Source of the DNA: Roseimaritima ulvae
GTDB taxonomy: Bacteria > Planctomycetota > Planctomycetia > Pirellulales > Pirellulaceae
NCBI RefSeq assembly: GCF_008065135.1
Contig: NZ_CP042914.1
Span: 4,197,404 to 4,261,403, forward strand
Direction: 5' to 3'
DNA: 64,000 bases
The translations under genes were made by a program, and so were the position numbers. The notes under the pieces were generated by a model that had not been told where the DNA came from, made no database searches, and saw only the letters and a list, made by a program, of their open reading frames with translations. This document shows, in pieces, positions 1-9,485 of this stretch (the first letter of the stretch is position 1; each line of letters begins with the position of its first letter).

Positions 1-612
1 GACGGTAATTGAGGTTTGAGAGTGAGTGGACGCAACGCCGTGTTCCGGTGCACGGAATGGTTCTTCGGCATTTTGATGTAAAAAAAGATCAAATCACGCC
101 GCAACCTCAGTCACCAAGTTTTCGTGATTGCCGTTGTCGCTCGGCGGCGAAGATGGATTCACGGGAGTCTTCACCACTTTGCGTTCCCCTCAGGCTTAGG
201 TCTACAACGAGACTCCGTCCGACAAACGACTTAAACATTCCCGGATTGTCCGGGTCGTAATTCGATTGTACCGCGAATAATTAGGTACGCGCACCCCGGC
301 AGGGGCCGTCTGCCTTTGTGAGAAAACGGCTTACTGATTCTCCAGCTTCCTTTGCAAACGACGCGCGGTTTGCAAGTGTCCTAAGCAACTAGCAACGCAA
401 ACACTTGCCAAAGGTTCATGTCCCCATTTTCGGATATTTTTCGACCGGAAAATTGGACGACCGGAAGATTAGTAGACGGTGGCAGGGGAAATTTTCCGGT
501 CGTCCAATCTTCCGGTCAATCACCGAGCAAGCAATGACTGCTGGCACCTTTGTGCGCCCTGTTGTTTGGACAGACGTTGGCAAACCGTCACCATCAGATG
601 TTTACCTGCGTT
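1..612. other. Intergenic stretch with no convincing gene
   Basis: No open frame here has a recognisable protein, and the short frames look like chance. The stretch holds an 8-bp inverted repeat (ttgcaaac at 352-359, gtttgcaa at 368-375) and the long palindromic repeat listed at 443-517. It lies downstream of the DUF2007 protein gene on the minus strand, so the palindrome could also act as its transcript end. Confidence 0.6.
443..517. repeat. REP-like palindromic intergenic repeat, copy 1
   Basis: The left arm (443-470) is built from two units of the form gaccggaaRattgga. The right arm (488-517) carries the same two units in inverted order, so the element folds into a long imperfect hairpin. 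Positions 443-483 recur almost exactly, with one difference, at 1592-1632, which makes this a dispersed element and not a local accident. It has no coding potential. A REP/BIME-like role is inferred from structure only. Confidence 0.7.
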
Positions 613-1293
613 TCAGCGTGTTGCATCCAGCTTGCGCTGCACGTCGGCAATACAGTTTGCGATGTAGGTCGCGTGCTCGGGCCAGCGATCGGCAACTTCT
701 TGATAGGCGGCAATAGCGGCATCCCATTCGCCCATCTGATCAAGCCGGGAGGCGGCAGCCATCGCTTCGTCTGCGTTGTCGGACGGTTGCGGTTCGGGAT
801 CCGCATCTCCGTAATCAAAGTCATCCGGCCAGTCGAACGATCCGACATCCATGAAGGCACTGCACTTCGGACAATTTTGGGTTGTCCCATCTTGTGAGGC
901 GGGAAATTCGCTTGAAGCACCGCATTCCTCACATTGTGAGACAATCGGAGCCGCAGCATCGAGGTCTGCACGACGTTTATCACGCTGAATCTCAAATTGG
1001 TGCAACAGTTCGCCAGCCCGTTGTAGATCGTCTTTCGTGACAAACACCTGGGGCTTGTGAAACTGGCTGATGGTGCCAAAGGCAAACAGGCTGACCCCCG
1101 AGTTGTCTTCCACTGCATAAGACCGCACCCCATGCGCTTCGAGCCATGTCACCACAGAATGTGCTTCAAGATTTCCGTTCGCCGTATAGGCGAGTACGGG
1201 TTCAGCAAGCCCTTCCGCATCGGCGTTTGACGACGGAGGAAGCGGTTCGCCACCCGGCGGTGTCATCGAAGCCTTGTACGGATTGTCGTCCAT
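613..1293 (-). CDS. DUF2007-domain protein with zinc ribbon
   Basis: This 226-residue cytoplasmic protein has no signal peptide or membrane segment. Residues about 30-115 (EPVLAYTANGNLEAHSVVTW onward) resemble the DUF2007 putative signal-transducing domain, a small ferredoxin-like fold. A four-cysteine ribbon follows (CEEC, then CPKC about 20 residues on), which would bind zinc. The last 55 residues (GEWDAAIAAYQEVADRWPEH) look like a single TPR-type helical pair. It stands alone, flanked by repeat-rich intergenic DNA on both sides. DUF2007 proteins have no settled biochemical role, so none is assigned. The family call rests on remembered motif resemblance and is moderately sure; the ribbon is directly visible. 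Confidence 0.75.
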   Translation of the reverse strand: MDDNPYKASMTPPGGEPLPPSSNADAEGLAEPVLAYTANGNLEAHSVVTWLEAHGVRSYAVEDNSGVSLFAFGTISQFHKPQVFVTKDDLQRAGELLHQFEIQRDKRRADLDAAAPIVSQCEECGASSEFPASQDGTTQNCPKCSAFMDVGSFDWPDDFDYGDADPEPQPSDNADEAMAAASRLDQMGEWDAAIAAYQEVADRWPEHATYIANCIADVQRKLDATR

Positions 1294-1591
1294 GTGAGTA
1301 TGTTCAAGACGGAGTGCAGATAAAAAATTTCAGTCGGCCAACGCTATGGAACAGACAGTGCGTGCGGACATCATTGCCATCACCGACCGTCATGGCGCCA
1401 GATCGCCGGCATCCGATGGTCCGCCGGCGGTTAGCGAAGTGAGGTCAAACGCCAAAGTTGCCCGAGTCCAAATCATATCGGGCGCAGAGACCGTCGGCAA
1501 ATCGAAGAAGTAGCCCGGGCTGCCAGGATAGAACGAACCCCAAAACATCGAACACGGATGTCCGGCATGCTCCACTGCGCCGAAATTTGGC

Positions 1592-1632
1592 GACCGGAGA
1601 ATTGGACGACCGGAAGATTAGTAGACGGTGGC
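1592..1632. repeat. REP-like repeat, copy 2 (half element)
   Basis: These 41 bases match 443-483 with a single substitution (gaccggaga versus gaccggaaa). Only the left half of the palindrome is kept; the inverted right arm present at 488-517 is missing. This suggests a decayed or incompletely copied element. Confidence 0.75.
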
Positions 1633-1706
1633 CAGACGGTAAGCTGGACTCTGCAAAGACCGAATCACAGCCACCAGCATTCAAAGAGAACTCAGCCAGA
1701 GGAAGG

Positions 1707-1775
1707 ACCACGAAAACACCGCAAGACACGAAAGTAGGTGAATGTACTTTTCGTGTGATTCGTGTCTTTCGTGGT
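1707..1775. repeat. accacgaaa-type hairpin repeat
   Basis: The outer arms accacgaaa (1707-1715) and tttcgtggt (1767-1775) are perfect inverted repeats. The inner arms (acacgaaagta at 1726-1736, tacttttcgtgt at 1745-1756) also pair with one bulge. The whole would form a long two-part hairpin. Similar accacgaaagacacgaaa sequences are common between genes in environmental bacteria; a function is not established. Confidence 0.6.
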
Positions 1776-1864
1776 TAGAAAACCATCAGCGGTTGGCGAA
1801 GCACCACATCGATGCTAACTCAACGACTAGCCGATGAGCTGAGTGAAGCGTGGACTCCAGCGCG

Positions 1865-1894
1865 GCGCCTCCACGTTCGGGGGAACGTGGAGGC
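1865..1894 (-). terminator. Perfect hairpin downstream of PVC cytochrome gene
   Basis: The stem cgcctccacgttc (1865-1877) pairs perfectly with gaacgtggaggcg (1882-1894) around a gggg loop. It begins about 20 bases past the stop of the minus-strand cytochrome gene, where a transcript end is expected. There is no U-tract after it, so it is a terminator-like or RNA-stabilising hairpin and not a textbook intrinsic terminator. Confidence 0.5.
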
Positions 1895-1914
1895 GGCTGG
1901 AATTCCTGCAAACG

Positions 1915-4900
1915 TTAGCGTTTGCGGATTTCGAGGATGTACTTCATCAAGTCGTTGAATTCCTTGCGGCTTTTCAAGGACCTGGTCAAATTGGCGGGCA
2001 TCAGCGACACCTTCGACTCGGTGACATCTTCGATGTCGTCCTGGGCGATCTTGATCGGATCCGGTTCGGCCAGGTTTCGCAGCACGATTTCATCATCGTT
2101 TTCCGAAACCCGGACGCCGGTTTGGATCTTGCCGTCGGCTGTCAACACGCTGACTTGAGCGTAATCCTTATCGATCAGCTGCGAGGGACGCAGGATCGAA
2201 TCCACCAGTTGCTCCGGAGTCAGCTTGGTTTTGATCTTGTTCAAATCCGGTCCCAAGCGAGCGGCTCCCGAGGGCGGGTTGTGGCAAGCGAAACAGGCCG
2301 CGGCCGACTGATAGAACAGCTTCTGACCACGCTGGGCGTTGCCCTTGGCCATCGCTTCTCGCACCAGTTCTTCCACCGGAGCGTCCATCAGTTCTTTCTC
2401 CAAGGCTTCGTTGGAGAATTCTTCGACCTCTTCAGCCGGCTGATTGCCCGCCAAGCCGGCTTCCATGGGATGCTCTTTCAGCAACTCATCGGGCGTCCAG
2501 AACGTCGTCCGGTCGATCGTCTCTTGCCGCACCTGCTTGACTTTCTCCGGGCTGACCGGGGCGGCTTCGTTGCCCCAAGTGTTCCGCACGAAGGTCAGCA
2601 CGGCGGCCAATTCGTCGTCTTTCAACAGGGAACGGAATGCGGTCATCGGCGGCACACCACGAGCCGGGTCGTAGGTCTTGCCATGGACCGTCAATTTGCC
2701 CCACAGACCGTGCAGCGAAAGCTTGATCAAACGATCTTCATCACCCAGCACCCAGGGACTGTTGATCAACGAGGGATACACGTTGGGGCTGCCCTTGCCG
2801 TGTGCAAGGTGACAGGTCGCACAGTGCGATTCACGTTGGTAAACCTCCGAGCCCAGTTTGTAAACCTTTTGCTCGGCGGGGCTAAGATGTTTGGGAGGAT
2901 CGAATTTCACGAACTCCAACTCCGCCGGCGCTTCGAACCCGCTGGCGCCGGTGGCGTCCACGTTGTGCCAGAAGTGTTTGACGGTGTTCGCCGCCATAGC
3001 GGCATGTTTAACTTCCGAAGCCAACATGGTGTTCAGCAGGTCTTCGTTGCGGTAGCCATGCTGTTGGTACAACCACAGGGCTTCCAGCATGTGGTGGGCT
3101 TCGGTTTCATCGTTGGGGTCCATGCCCTTGATCCACTCACTGGCGGCGGCAATCACCGATGCCGAGTTGCGTTCGCTGAGCTCCACTCGCGTGCGATGGC
3201 GAACTCCATCGACGGGGTGTTTGAGATTCTCCAGCAACGCCGCGATCGGCTGCCCGTCGATGGCCACAGGTTCTTGCAGCGGACGATCCTTGACCGTCAG
3301 GCGGAAGATACGACCGTGAACATGGTCACGGTTGGGGTCGCGGATATTGTGTTGCATGTGACCGATGATGGCGTTGTGCCAGTCGGACACGTACAACGCA
3401 CCGTCTTCGCCCACGATGGCGTCGGTGGGGCGGAAGTTGCGGTCGTCGCTGTTGAGCAGTTCCACCTGAGGCGTGCCCCAGACTTCGCCCAACTTGCGAT
3501 CTTTGCCGTTGCCGTCGCGATCCAAATCATAAGCTTTGACGCCCAAGAAGCCGATCGTGTTGCAGATCAAGAAGTCCTGCTGCAGGTCTTCGGGAAAATG
3601 CGCGGACGAGAGGATTTCGTCGGCGGCCACGGGACGAAATTCTTTGGTCAACAACGTGTGCATCTTGAAGCCCTTGCCTTCGGGACGCACTTGATAGGAT
3701 CGGCCACCGGTGCCGTCGTTGGCATAACAGTACCCCCAGCGATCGAAGGCCGTGCCGTGTGGGTTGGGCGAGTTGCCGGCGTGCGGCGTGATGGCGAAGG
3801 TACGAGGATCAAAACGGTACATCCCGGAGGCGCCGATATTCAGGTTCTGCTTCCAGGGCGTTTCGTGGTTATGCACCAGAAAGATACCACTTTGCCAATA
3901 GATCCCACCGTCGGGGCCGTAGATCAAGTTGTTGGCGGCGTGGTGCGTGTCGGCGGTGCCCAAACCTTGCAGGATGGGGTACCGCACGTCGGCTTTGTCG
4001 TCGCCGTCGGTGTCCTTCAAGAACAGCAGGTCGGGGCCACTGGTGACCAGCACGCCACCGTTCCAGAATTCAAAGCCCAGCGGGTTGTGCACGCTGGCAA
4101 AGATCTTGCGAGTATCGGCGACACCGTCCTTGTCGATATCCTCAAAGATCATCAGGGTGTCGTTCATTTCCTTGCCGGGTTCCCATTTGGGATACGTGTT
4201 CCAGCTGGCGGCCCACAGACGCCCCTTGGTGTCGACCTGCATTTGCACAGGGTTGGCCAAGTCAGGGAATTGCTCCTCCGAGGCGAACACGTTCAGCTCG
4301 AATCCGTCGGGAACGTTGATTTTGGCCAGCGATTCCTCGGGGCTGAGGTAATCGACGCTGCCTTCTTTCGCAGCGCTGGAGCTCTTGCTGCCACCGCCCA
4401 CGTTGGAGATGACTTTGACCGGCGGCGGAACATTGCTGTCGTCGACCTTGTAGCTCTTGCCGTTGGCGGCGGCCCAAATGGCGGGATCACGATTGGCCGT
4501 CATCACGTCCAACATCACCAGTTCGTGCTTCAGCACGTCCGCGTTGCTCTGCCCGTCGACAAAAGTCAACGTCGAACGACCGCCCCAGATATCATTGCCG
4601 TCGGTGGCGCGGTAGCGATTGTGCCAGTGCCAGTTTTTGTCTTCGACGGCGCTGTAAATGTCTTCTAGATCCGCATCGGCGGGGACGGTTTTGCCCAACA
4701 GCGCGTTGGAGATCACGTCGGCCAGCTTGCGATAGCCGGTGTTGTTAAGGTGAATGCCGTTGATGGTGTGACGGTCGGAACTGGTTTGGTACATCTGCAG
4801 CGTCGGCGTGTAGAGATCGACAAAGGTCGCTCCCGTTTCTTCGGCCGCCTTGCGGGTCGCTTCGGTGTAAGCCGCCAGATTGCGATTGATGATCCGGCCT

Positions 4901-5394
4901 TTGGGCAGGTGGCGATCGCCAAAGTTTTCGTAGGCGATGGGGCTGAACAGCACAAACCGCAGCTCTTTGCCCTGTTCTTTCTGCAGCTTGGTGTAGCGAT
5001 CGACCAACTTCACCAACTCGCCGCGATACGAGTCGGCGCCGGCCGGTCCACCGTATGATTCGTTGTAGCCATAGAAGGTGAACACGACGTCGGGCGAGAC
5101 GTGTTGCAGGTATTCACCGTCGTTGGTGAAGCCCTTGTTTCGTGGTCGTTTGTTGACCATGTCGCCCGAGAAGCTCATGTTGCGAAAGCGGACGTTTTTG
5201 TCTTTCAGCTGGCTTTGCAGGACGGTTTCGACCCAAGGGTCGTGCTGCATGCGGTCCGCCAGGCCGTTGCCGTACAGGGCGACCACATCGTTTTGCTGAA
5301 AAGCAAAGGGTTCGGCGGCCGACGCCTGCGGCGCCGTCAACGCGGCCGACAACCCGCCGAGCATCAGCAGGAAATACAGTGAATTCTTTAGCAT
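1915..5394 (-). CDS. PVC-type heme-binding CxxCH protein (SGNH, beta-propeller, HEAT, cytochrome c)
   Basis: This 1159-residue exported protein starts with a clear signal peptide ([20 protein letters not shown], cleaved near ASA-AEP). Residues about 30-260 form an SGNH-hydrolase-like domain ending in the [10 protein letters not shown] block; the nucleophile block reads LYGNGL, so hydrolase activity is doubtful. A PVC-type beta-propeller follows, with repeats such as DGGIYW and [16 protein letters not shown], then helical HEAT-like sequence. Two heme c motifs come next, CATCH near residue 857 and CFACH near residue 1033. The layout is typical of very large planctomycete cytochromes thought to act in the periplasm or paryphoplasm on polysaccharide or redox chemistry; the substrate is unknown. 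A paralogue lies at 55116-59435. It is probably monocistronic. Confidence 0.9.
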   Translation of the reverse strand: MLKNSLYFLLMLGGLSAALTAPQASAAEPFAFQQNDVVALYGNGLADRMQHDPWVETVLQSQLKDKNVRFRNMSFSGDMVNKRPRNKGFTNDGEYLQHVSPDVVFTFYGYNESYGGPAGADSYRGELVKLVDRYTKLQKEQGKELRFVLFSPIAYENFGDRHLPKGRIINRNLAAYTEATRKAAEETGATFVDLYTPTLQMYQTSSDRHTINGIHLNNTGYRKLADVISNALLGKTVPADADLEDIYSAVEDKNWHWHNRYRATDGNDIWGGRSTLTFVDGQSNADVLKHELVMLDVMTANRDPAIWAAANGKSYKVDDSNVPPPVKVISNVGGGSKSSSAAKEGSVDYLSPEESLAKINVPDGFELNVFASEEQFPDLANPVQMQVDTKGRLWAASWNTYPKWEPGKEMNDTLMIFEDIDKDGVADTRKIFASVHNPLGFEFWNGGVLVTSGPDLLFLKDTDGDDKADVRYPILQGLGTADTHHAANNLIYGPDGGIYWQSGIFLVHNHETPWKQNLNIGASGMYRFDPRTFAITPHAGNSPNPHGTAFDRWGYCYANDGTGGRSYQVRPEGKGFKMHTLLTKEFRPVAADEILSSAHFPEDLQQDFLICNTIGFLGVKAYDLDRDGNGKDRKLGEVWGTPQVELLNSDDRNFRPTDAIVGEDGALYVSDWHNAIIGHMQHNIRDPNRDHVHGRIFRLTVKDRPLQEPVAIDGQPIAALLENLKHPVDGVRHRTRVELSERNSASVIAAASEWIKGMDPNDETEAHHMLEALWLYQQHGYRNEDLLNTMLASEVKHAAMAANTVKHFWHNVDATGASGFEAPAELEFVKFDPPKHLSPAEQKVYKLGSEVYQRESHCATCHLAHGKGSPNVYPSLINSPWVLGDEDRLIKLSLHGLWGKLTVHGKTYDPARGVPPMTAFRSLLKDDELAAVLTFVRNTWGNEAAPVSPEKVKQVRQETIDRTTFWTPDELLKEHPMEAGLAGNQPAEEVEEFSNEALEKELMDAPVEELVREAMAKGNAQRGQKLFYQSAAACFACHNPPSGAARLGPDLNKIKTKLTPEQLVDSILRPSQLIDKDYAQVSVLTADGKIQTGVRVSENDDEIVLRNLAEPDPIKIAQDDIEDVTESKVSLMPANLTRSLKSRKEFNDLMKYILEIRKR

Positions 5395-5644
5395 TTCGCG
5401 ATATCGTGATTAGTGGAAATGGGGGTGCCTTGCCGGTCAGACGGGCAGAGCTCGCGCCGTAACAAAGCGTGGGAAATACATGGGGGCAGGCAAGACACGC
5501 CCGTTGGGTGGGCTGGAGAGCCACTATTCTAACAGCCGCGGAAACTTTCCGGGTTGACCTAGGATGATTTATAAACGCAAATCCCGCAATCCTCCCCGTT
5601 TGATACCGGTTGATGGGAAGAATCCCGCCAAACCCACCCGCCGG

Positions 5645-6775
5645 CTAGTCGATCACCGAGGCCGGCTTGGGTTTGGGGGCATTGGGGTCGGGGGGGTTCT
5701 TGGGCGGTGGCGGCGGCGGCCCCAAGCGAATACCGCCGGTGATGTGGGTGGTGTACAACCAGTCCTCGTTCTGGGGCTCCCAGCCGGCCAAGATGCCCTG
5801 CTGGCTGAACACGCTGCGGGCCGCCACGTAGACGTCGAAGCTATCGGGCAGAACGTAGAAGCGACCGTAGTACTTCGTGGCATCCAACTGACTGAGCAGA
5901 TCGCGGCGAAAACGTGAACGGGGCGTCGCCAGCATGGATTCGGTGGCGCCGCGGCCTTCGCGGGGCGTCAGGCGAATCCGCGGCCAGGTTTTGCCTTGAA
6001 CGTAATACTCGACGTCGAAGAAGTTGTCTTGGTCTTTTAGTTTTTCGTACAGCGGCGTGAACTTTTCCGGATCAATGCCGGCCTTTGGATCACGGTCCAG
6101 CCCCAGACGCTGGATGATCGCCTTGGCCTTGACCTCGGCCCGTTTGCGAAACACCTCCGCATTGACGGGGAAGACCTGATTGCCGGAACACACAAAGGAG
6201 GCTTCTTTGGAACCAGGGGGGGCGGGCCGCGGATTGGGAATACTGACTTCGACATCCGCGGCGACCTGACGCTTGGGCGTCTGATCCAACATCGCTTCCA
6301 ATTTGGCTTTCTGTTCCAGTGAGGTGGCGATCAGCGTCTGCATCTGCTCGCGTTGCTGCTTCGTGTTGGCGATCTCCGTCGCCGCTTTTTCGGCCATCTC
6401 CCGATCCGACTCGATCTTCATGGCGTACTCGTTCATCTGCTTTTTACTGTCGGCGATCTGCTTCTGACGACGGGCCAACAGTTCCTTGCTTTTGCGCAGT
6501 TCTTCACGCTGGGCTTCGGCATCGATATCCAGGGGATCGACCAGGATCCGGCTCAGCTCATAGGCCTCCTTCTTTTTGGTCAACAGTTGCTGTTCCAGTT
6601 CGGCAACTTTTTCCTCGTCGATGTCGGATTCGGAGGTCACACGGGTGACCACTTCGGCAACGCTCATCTGCGTCACGATCAACACCAGAACGAGGATGCC
6701 TACGACGTTGGTCATGGTATCGAGCAGCGAGTCCAAGCCGCCGTCATCGTCTTCGGAAGGGGCCCTGCGTGCCAT
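5645..6775 (-). CDS. ExbD/TolR-like membrane-anchored coiled-coil protein
   Basis: This 376-residue protein has one N-terminal transmembrane segment (TNVVGILVLVLIVTQMSV, about residues 22-42) after a short charged tail (MARRAPSEDDDGGLDSLLDT), the layout of ExbD/TolR/MotB-type partners. Residues about 55-190 are strongly charged coiled coil. A globular domain follows, and the tail is proline-rich (GPPPPPPKNPPDPNAPKP). It is the last gene of a three-gene operon with the ExbB-like channel and a second ExbD-like protein. Its start ATG shares one base with the TAA stop of the preceding gene, so translation is probably coupled. It is longer than a usual ExbD (about 140 residues). The energy-transduction role is inferred from topology and neighbours; the periplasmic partner is unknown. 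Confidence 0.75.
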   Translation of the reverse strand: MARRAPSEDDDGGLDSLLDTMTNVVGILVLVLIVTQMSVAEVVTRVTSESDIDEEKVAELEQQLLTKKKEAYELSRILVDPLDIDAEAQREELRKSKELLARRQKQIADSKKQMNEYAMKIESDREMAEKAATEIANTKQQREQMQTLIATSLEQKAKLEAMLDQTPKRQVAADVEVSIPNPRPAPPGSKEASFVCSGNQVFPVNAEVFRKRAEVKAKAIIQRLGLDRDPKAGIDPEKFTPLYEKLKDQDNFFDVEYYVQGKTWPRIRLTPREGRGATESMLATPRSRFRRDLLSQLDATKYYGRFYVLPDSFDVYVAARSVFSQQGILAGWEPQNEDWLYTTHITGGIRLGPPPPPPKNPPDPNAPKPKPASVID

Positions 6776-7599
6776 TATTCAGCTGCCTCCGTTTGGCCAT
6801 CGGCGAAGGCGCTTAAGTCGATGCGTCCTTTGCCGACGACGGGAATTTTACCGTTGCGGATTTGCCGCTCCTGGCACATTTTTCGCGCCGCGCGATAGAC
6901 CGACAGGCCGTCGCTGCGAACCAGAAACACGATCGTGTCATCTTTGCCGTTGAGCGTCTTTTCCAGCAGTGCGATGAAGTCGCTGTCGCTGGCCATTTGT
7001 CCGGCTCGAATTCGTTTAGGTGGCTGCATGTGGTGCATCACGATCGCTCCTTCGGTGCATTCGACGAAGTGCGGCACGAAGTTCAGCCCGCTGCCCTGAG
7101 GCAACACCGTGACGTTGGATTCGGAGGCGGCGACGCGATCTTTGACCTCCTGATCGAGCTGTGCGATCTGCTCTTGCAGGGCGTCCAGCTCGGCCTTCAT
7201 TTGGCTGGCCGTTTCGCGTTCTTTCTCGTCGAGCGTGGGGATTACGACCTTGATCTTTTCCTGTTCCGCCAGAGCTTTGTCGACTTCCTCCTGCTCGGCC
7301 AACAATTCCTCCAGTTCCGCCAGCGTCATGTCCAGCAGCTTCTTCTCCTCACGCAGCTGCAGACCGGTGGAATTGGAAACCACGATCTCGCGTTTCAACT
7401 CGGCGAGCTCATCCTCGACCGCATCGAGCTCTTTCTGGGAGGCTTCGAATTGTTCGATTTGAGCGATGTCGGGGGTATCGGTTTGTGCAAGCGCCAGGGT
7501 GGCGATCATCATCGTCAGCACACCGATCACGCTGGCGATGATGCTGAGGAAGGGGAACAGCGAAATGTCGTCGTCCGAGGCGCGTGGTCTACGGGCCAT
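6775..7599 (-). CDS. ExbD-like biopolymer transport protein
   Basis: This 274-residue protein has a short charged N-tail (MARRPRASDDDISLFPFLS), one transmembrane helix (IIASVIGVLTMMIATLALA) and a coiled-coil stalk (about residues 45-145). A C-terminal region (DTIVFLVRSDGLSVYRAARK) resembles the ExbD/TolR periplasmic fold, in which V-x-V-R-x-D-G strands precede a helix. The tail and helix resemble those of the neighbouring 376-residue protein, so the two may form a heteromeric pair. It begins two bases after the stop of the ExbB-like gene and overlaps the next start. ExbB-ExbD complexes use the proton gradient to move an outer component; no TonB-like gene is visible here. Confidence 0.8.
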   Translation of the reverse strand: MARRPRASDDDISLFPFLSIIASVIGVLTMMIATLALAQTDTPDIAQIEQFEASQKELDAVEDELAELKREIVVSNSTGLQLREEKKLLDMTLAELEELLAEQEEVDKALAEQEKIKVVIPTLDEKERETASQMKAELDALQEQIAQLDQEVKDRVAASESNVTVLPQGSGLNFVPHFVECTEGAIVMHHMQPPKRIRAGQMASDSDFIALLEKTLNGKDDTIVFLVRSDGLSVYRAARKMCQERQIRNGKIPVVGKGRIDLSAFADGQTEAAE

Positions 7600-7601
7600 G
7601 T

Positions 7602-9281
7602 CTAACGTCGTCCCTTGGCTCGAGAACGTTTACCAAACCAGCCGTTGCGCGAGGGCGGGTCGCTGGCAACTTGCTGGACCACGACCTGCTGGTCGCCCAG
7701 TTGTTGCAACACGCTACTGAGGCTAGCCAATCCGGTCTGCACGCCCGTCAGGTGTTCTTCCAACGAAGTGTGGGTTTGCGAAAAGGTTTCGTTGACCTGC
7801 GACTGCAAGCTGACCGTTTGTTCGGTCAACGATGTCAGCGTTTGCTGAATCTTGTCAGCGGCGTTGGCCATCTGATCCAGCTGGGCCTGCAGACGCGCCT
7901 GCTGGTCGAGCTGTTGTTCGTGCAACACCTTGATGTGTTTTTCCTGCTGTTGTTCGATCCGCTGATTGACCTTGTCCCAGCCCTGGGAGACTTGGTCGGT
8001 CAGATGACTGCCGATCCCATCCAGCTTGGCCAGCCACTGTTCCATTTCAGCGTGATGCGTACCCAAAGCCTGTTCGACGGCTTGTCGAAACACATCCGAT
8101 TCACCCGCCGCCGCGCCGCTGGCGCCGCGTTCGGCTCCGCCTTCGCGACCGTCGTTCAAACGTCGCAGCAGGTTTTCATTACAGTACTCGTCGACGCTGG
8201 TGATCAGATCTTCTTCGCTTTTCTGCAACGCCGACGCGGGGATCTTGACCAACATGCTCATGATCAACGCCAACAGCGTGGTGTCAAACGCTGTTCCCAG
8301 TCCGCCAAACACGTCTTGCAAAGCGGCTTTCATGGCGTCCATGCTGCCACCGTCACTAAGGCTGGTGGCCAAACTGGCGACGGCGGAGCTAACGCCCATC
8401 ACCGTACCGATAAAGCCCAGGATGGGCAGTGACCAGATGAAGACTTTGAGGATCGTATAGCTGCCGGCCAGGTTGTTGGCGTCGATGGCCGATTGCGACT
8501 CCATCATTGTGACAGTTTCCGCGGCGCTTTTACGCACCCGGAAATGTTCGATCCCGCGGACCACGCGGTTGATCAAGAACGTATCGCTGCTGGCGCCCGG
8601 CAACTGATTGATGTGTTCGATAAAGCGGTCGATCGAATCGACGGTGATTTCCGGCGAAATCTCCGTCGGCAAGACATCCAACAACATGGCGTCTTTTTGT
8701 TTTTTCAGATTCAGCCATTTCAGCACCAGGATGGCGATGGCCCAAAACAACAGCAGTGTGGTGGGAAACGGCACCGGCCCGCGATGCCAAAACAACTGTC
8801 CAAACAGCGTGTGCTGGATTGGAAAGGTCAGCCCGTACCACAACACGGCCGCCCCGGCACCAAGCAGGAAACTGAGCAACAAACTGACATCGCTGCTGGC
8901 CGAATCGCTGCTGGAACTGAACCAGCTCTTTTGCGGTTTACGAAGGTGGACCTCGTGCGAGGGACGCACGGCGGGGGGCGTTTCCGCGGTCCGAATGCTG
9001 GGACTTACGGGCTCCGGTCCCGCAGCGGGTGCAGCAGGCATCGAGGGCGCAATGGAACTGGCGGCGGGGGAACTGGCCGCGGGTTTGGAGCGAGATTTGG
9101 CGGGTCCCGCGGCACCGGCGACCTGGATCCCCGGAAAAATCGGATCCGGCTCCTCGGGCACGCTCTCGGGAATGCGAACCGTGGCACGACAATAGGGACA
9201 GGCGCGGCTTTTGCCGGCCAAACTTTCCGGCACCTTCAGCGATTTATTGCAACCGGGACAGGGGATCTTGAAAAAGGACAT
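7602..9281 (-). CDS. MotA/TolQ/ExbB-type proton channel protein with N-terminal zinc ribbon
   Basis: This 559-residue protein begins with a CxxC...CxxC ribbon (CPGC at residues 8-11, CPYC about 20 residues later) and a long Pro/Ala/Ser linker. Transmembrane segments follow near residues 130-190 (SLLLSFLLGAGAAVLWYGLT and FPTTLLLFWAIAILVLKWL). The ExbB/TolQ core contains VFIWSLPILGFIGTVMGVSS and FGGLGTAFDTTLLALIMSML, the conserved channel helices of the MotA/TolQ/ExbB family. A long glutamine-rich coiled coil fills residues about 400-530. It is the first gene of the operon and should pair with the two ExbD-like proteins. The cytoplasmic zinc ribbon and C-terminal coil are additions not found in E. 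coli ExbB. The channel role is family knowledge; what it powers is unknown. Confidence 0.85.
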   Translation of the reverse strand: MSFFKIPCPGCNKSLKVPESLAGKSRACPYCRATVRIPESVPEEPDPIFPGIQVAGAAGPAKSRSKPAASSPAASSIAPSMPAAPAAGPEPVSPSIRTAETPPAVRPSHEVHLRKPQKSWFSSSSDSASSDVSLLLSFLLGAGAAVLWYGLTFPIQHTLFGQLFWHRGPVPFPTTLLLFWAIAILVLKWLNLKKQKDAMLLDVLPTEISPEITVDSIDRFIEHINQLPGASSDTFLINRVVRGIEHFRVRKSAAETVTMMESQSAIDANNLAGSYTILKVFIWSLPILGFIGTVMGVSSAVASLATSLSDGGSMDAMKAALQDVFGGLGTAFDTTLLALIMSMLVKIPASALQKSEEDLITSVDEYCNENLLRRLNDGREGGAERGASGAAAGESDVFRQAVEQALGTHHAEMEQWLAKLDGIGSHLTDQVSQGWDKVNQRIEQQQEKHIKVLHEQQLDQQARLQAQLDQMANAADKIQQTLTSLTEQTVSLQSQVNETFSQTHTSLEEHLTGVQTGLASLSSVLQQLGDQQVVVQQVASDPPSRNGWFGKRSRAKGRR

Positions 9282-9485
9282 TCGTATTCCGCAGAAGTGA
9301 AACAGGCAGCCATCGATGCTGTTCTAATGTTATAAACCGACGTCGCTGCGATACAAAATAATACCGTTTCGCCGCCGGACGTGGCTGCGCACCCCCCGCG
9401 AAAATCGCTGCGACCGCTGCACCCCGAACGCGGTGAGAAGCGAGGGCTGGCGCCCGGCGGCTGATGGGACTGCGGGAACCGTGGG

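Larger units (their letters stand above)
1294..1914. other. Repeat-rich intergenic region
   Basis: This is a 621-base gap between the start of the DUF2007 gene and the stop of the PVC cytochrome gene. It contains a second copy of the palindromic repeat (1592-1632), a hairpin of the accacgaaa type (1707-1775) and a perfect 13-bp stem (1865-1894). Small open frames in it have no recognisable protein and are rejected. The promoter of the DUF2007 gene should lie just above 1293 but I cannot define it. Confidence 0.6.

Noticed and set aside
1445-1729. 94-codon minus-strand frame in the intergenic region
   Set aside because: It runs through a dispersed repeat and has no ribosome site or recognisable domain.
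1843-4668. 941-codon open frame on the plus strand
   Set aside because: It lies entirely antisense to the PVC cytochrome, which has signal peptide and heme motifs; the plus-strand translation has no domain and reflects high G+C codon bias.
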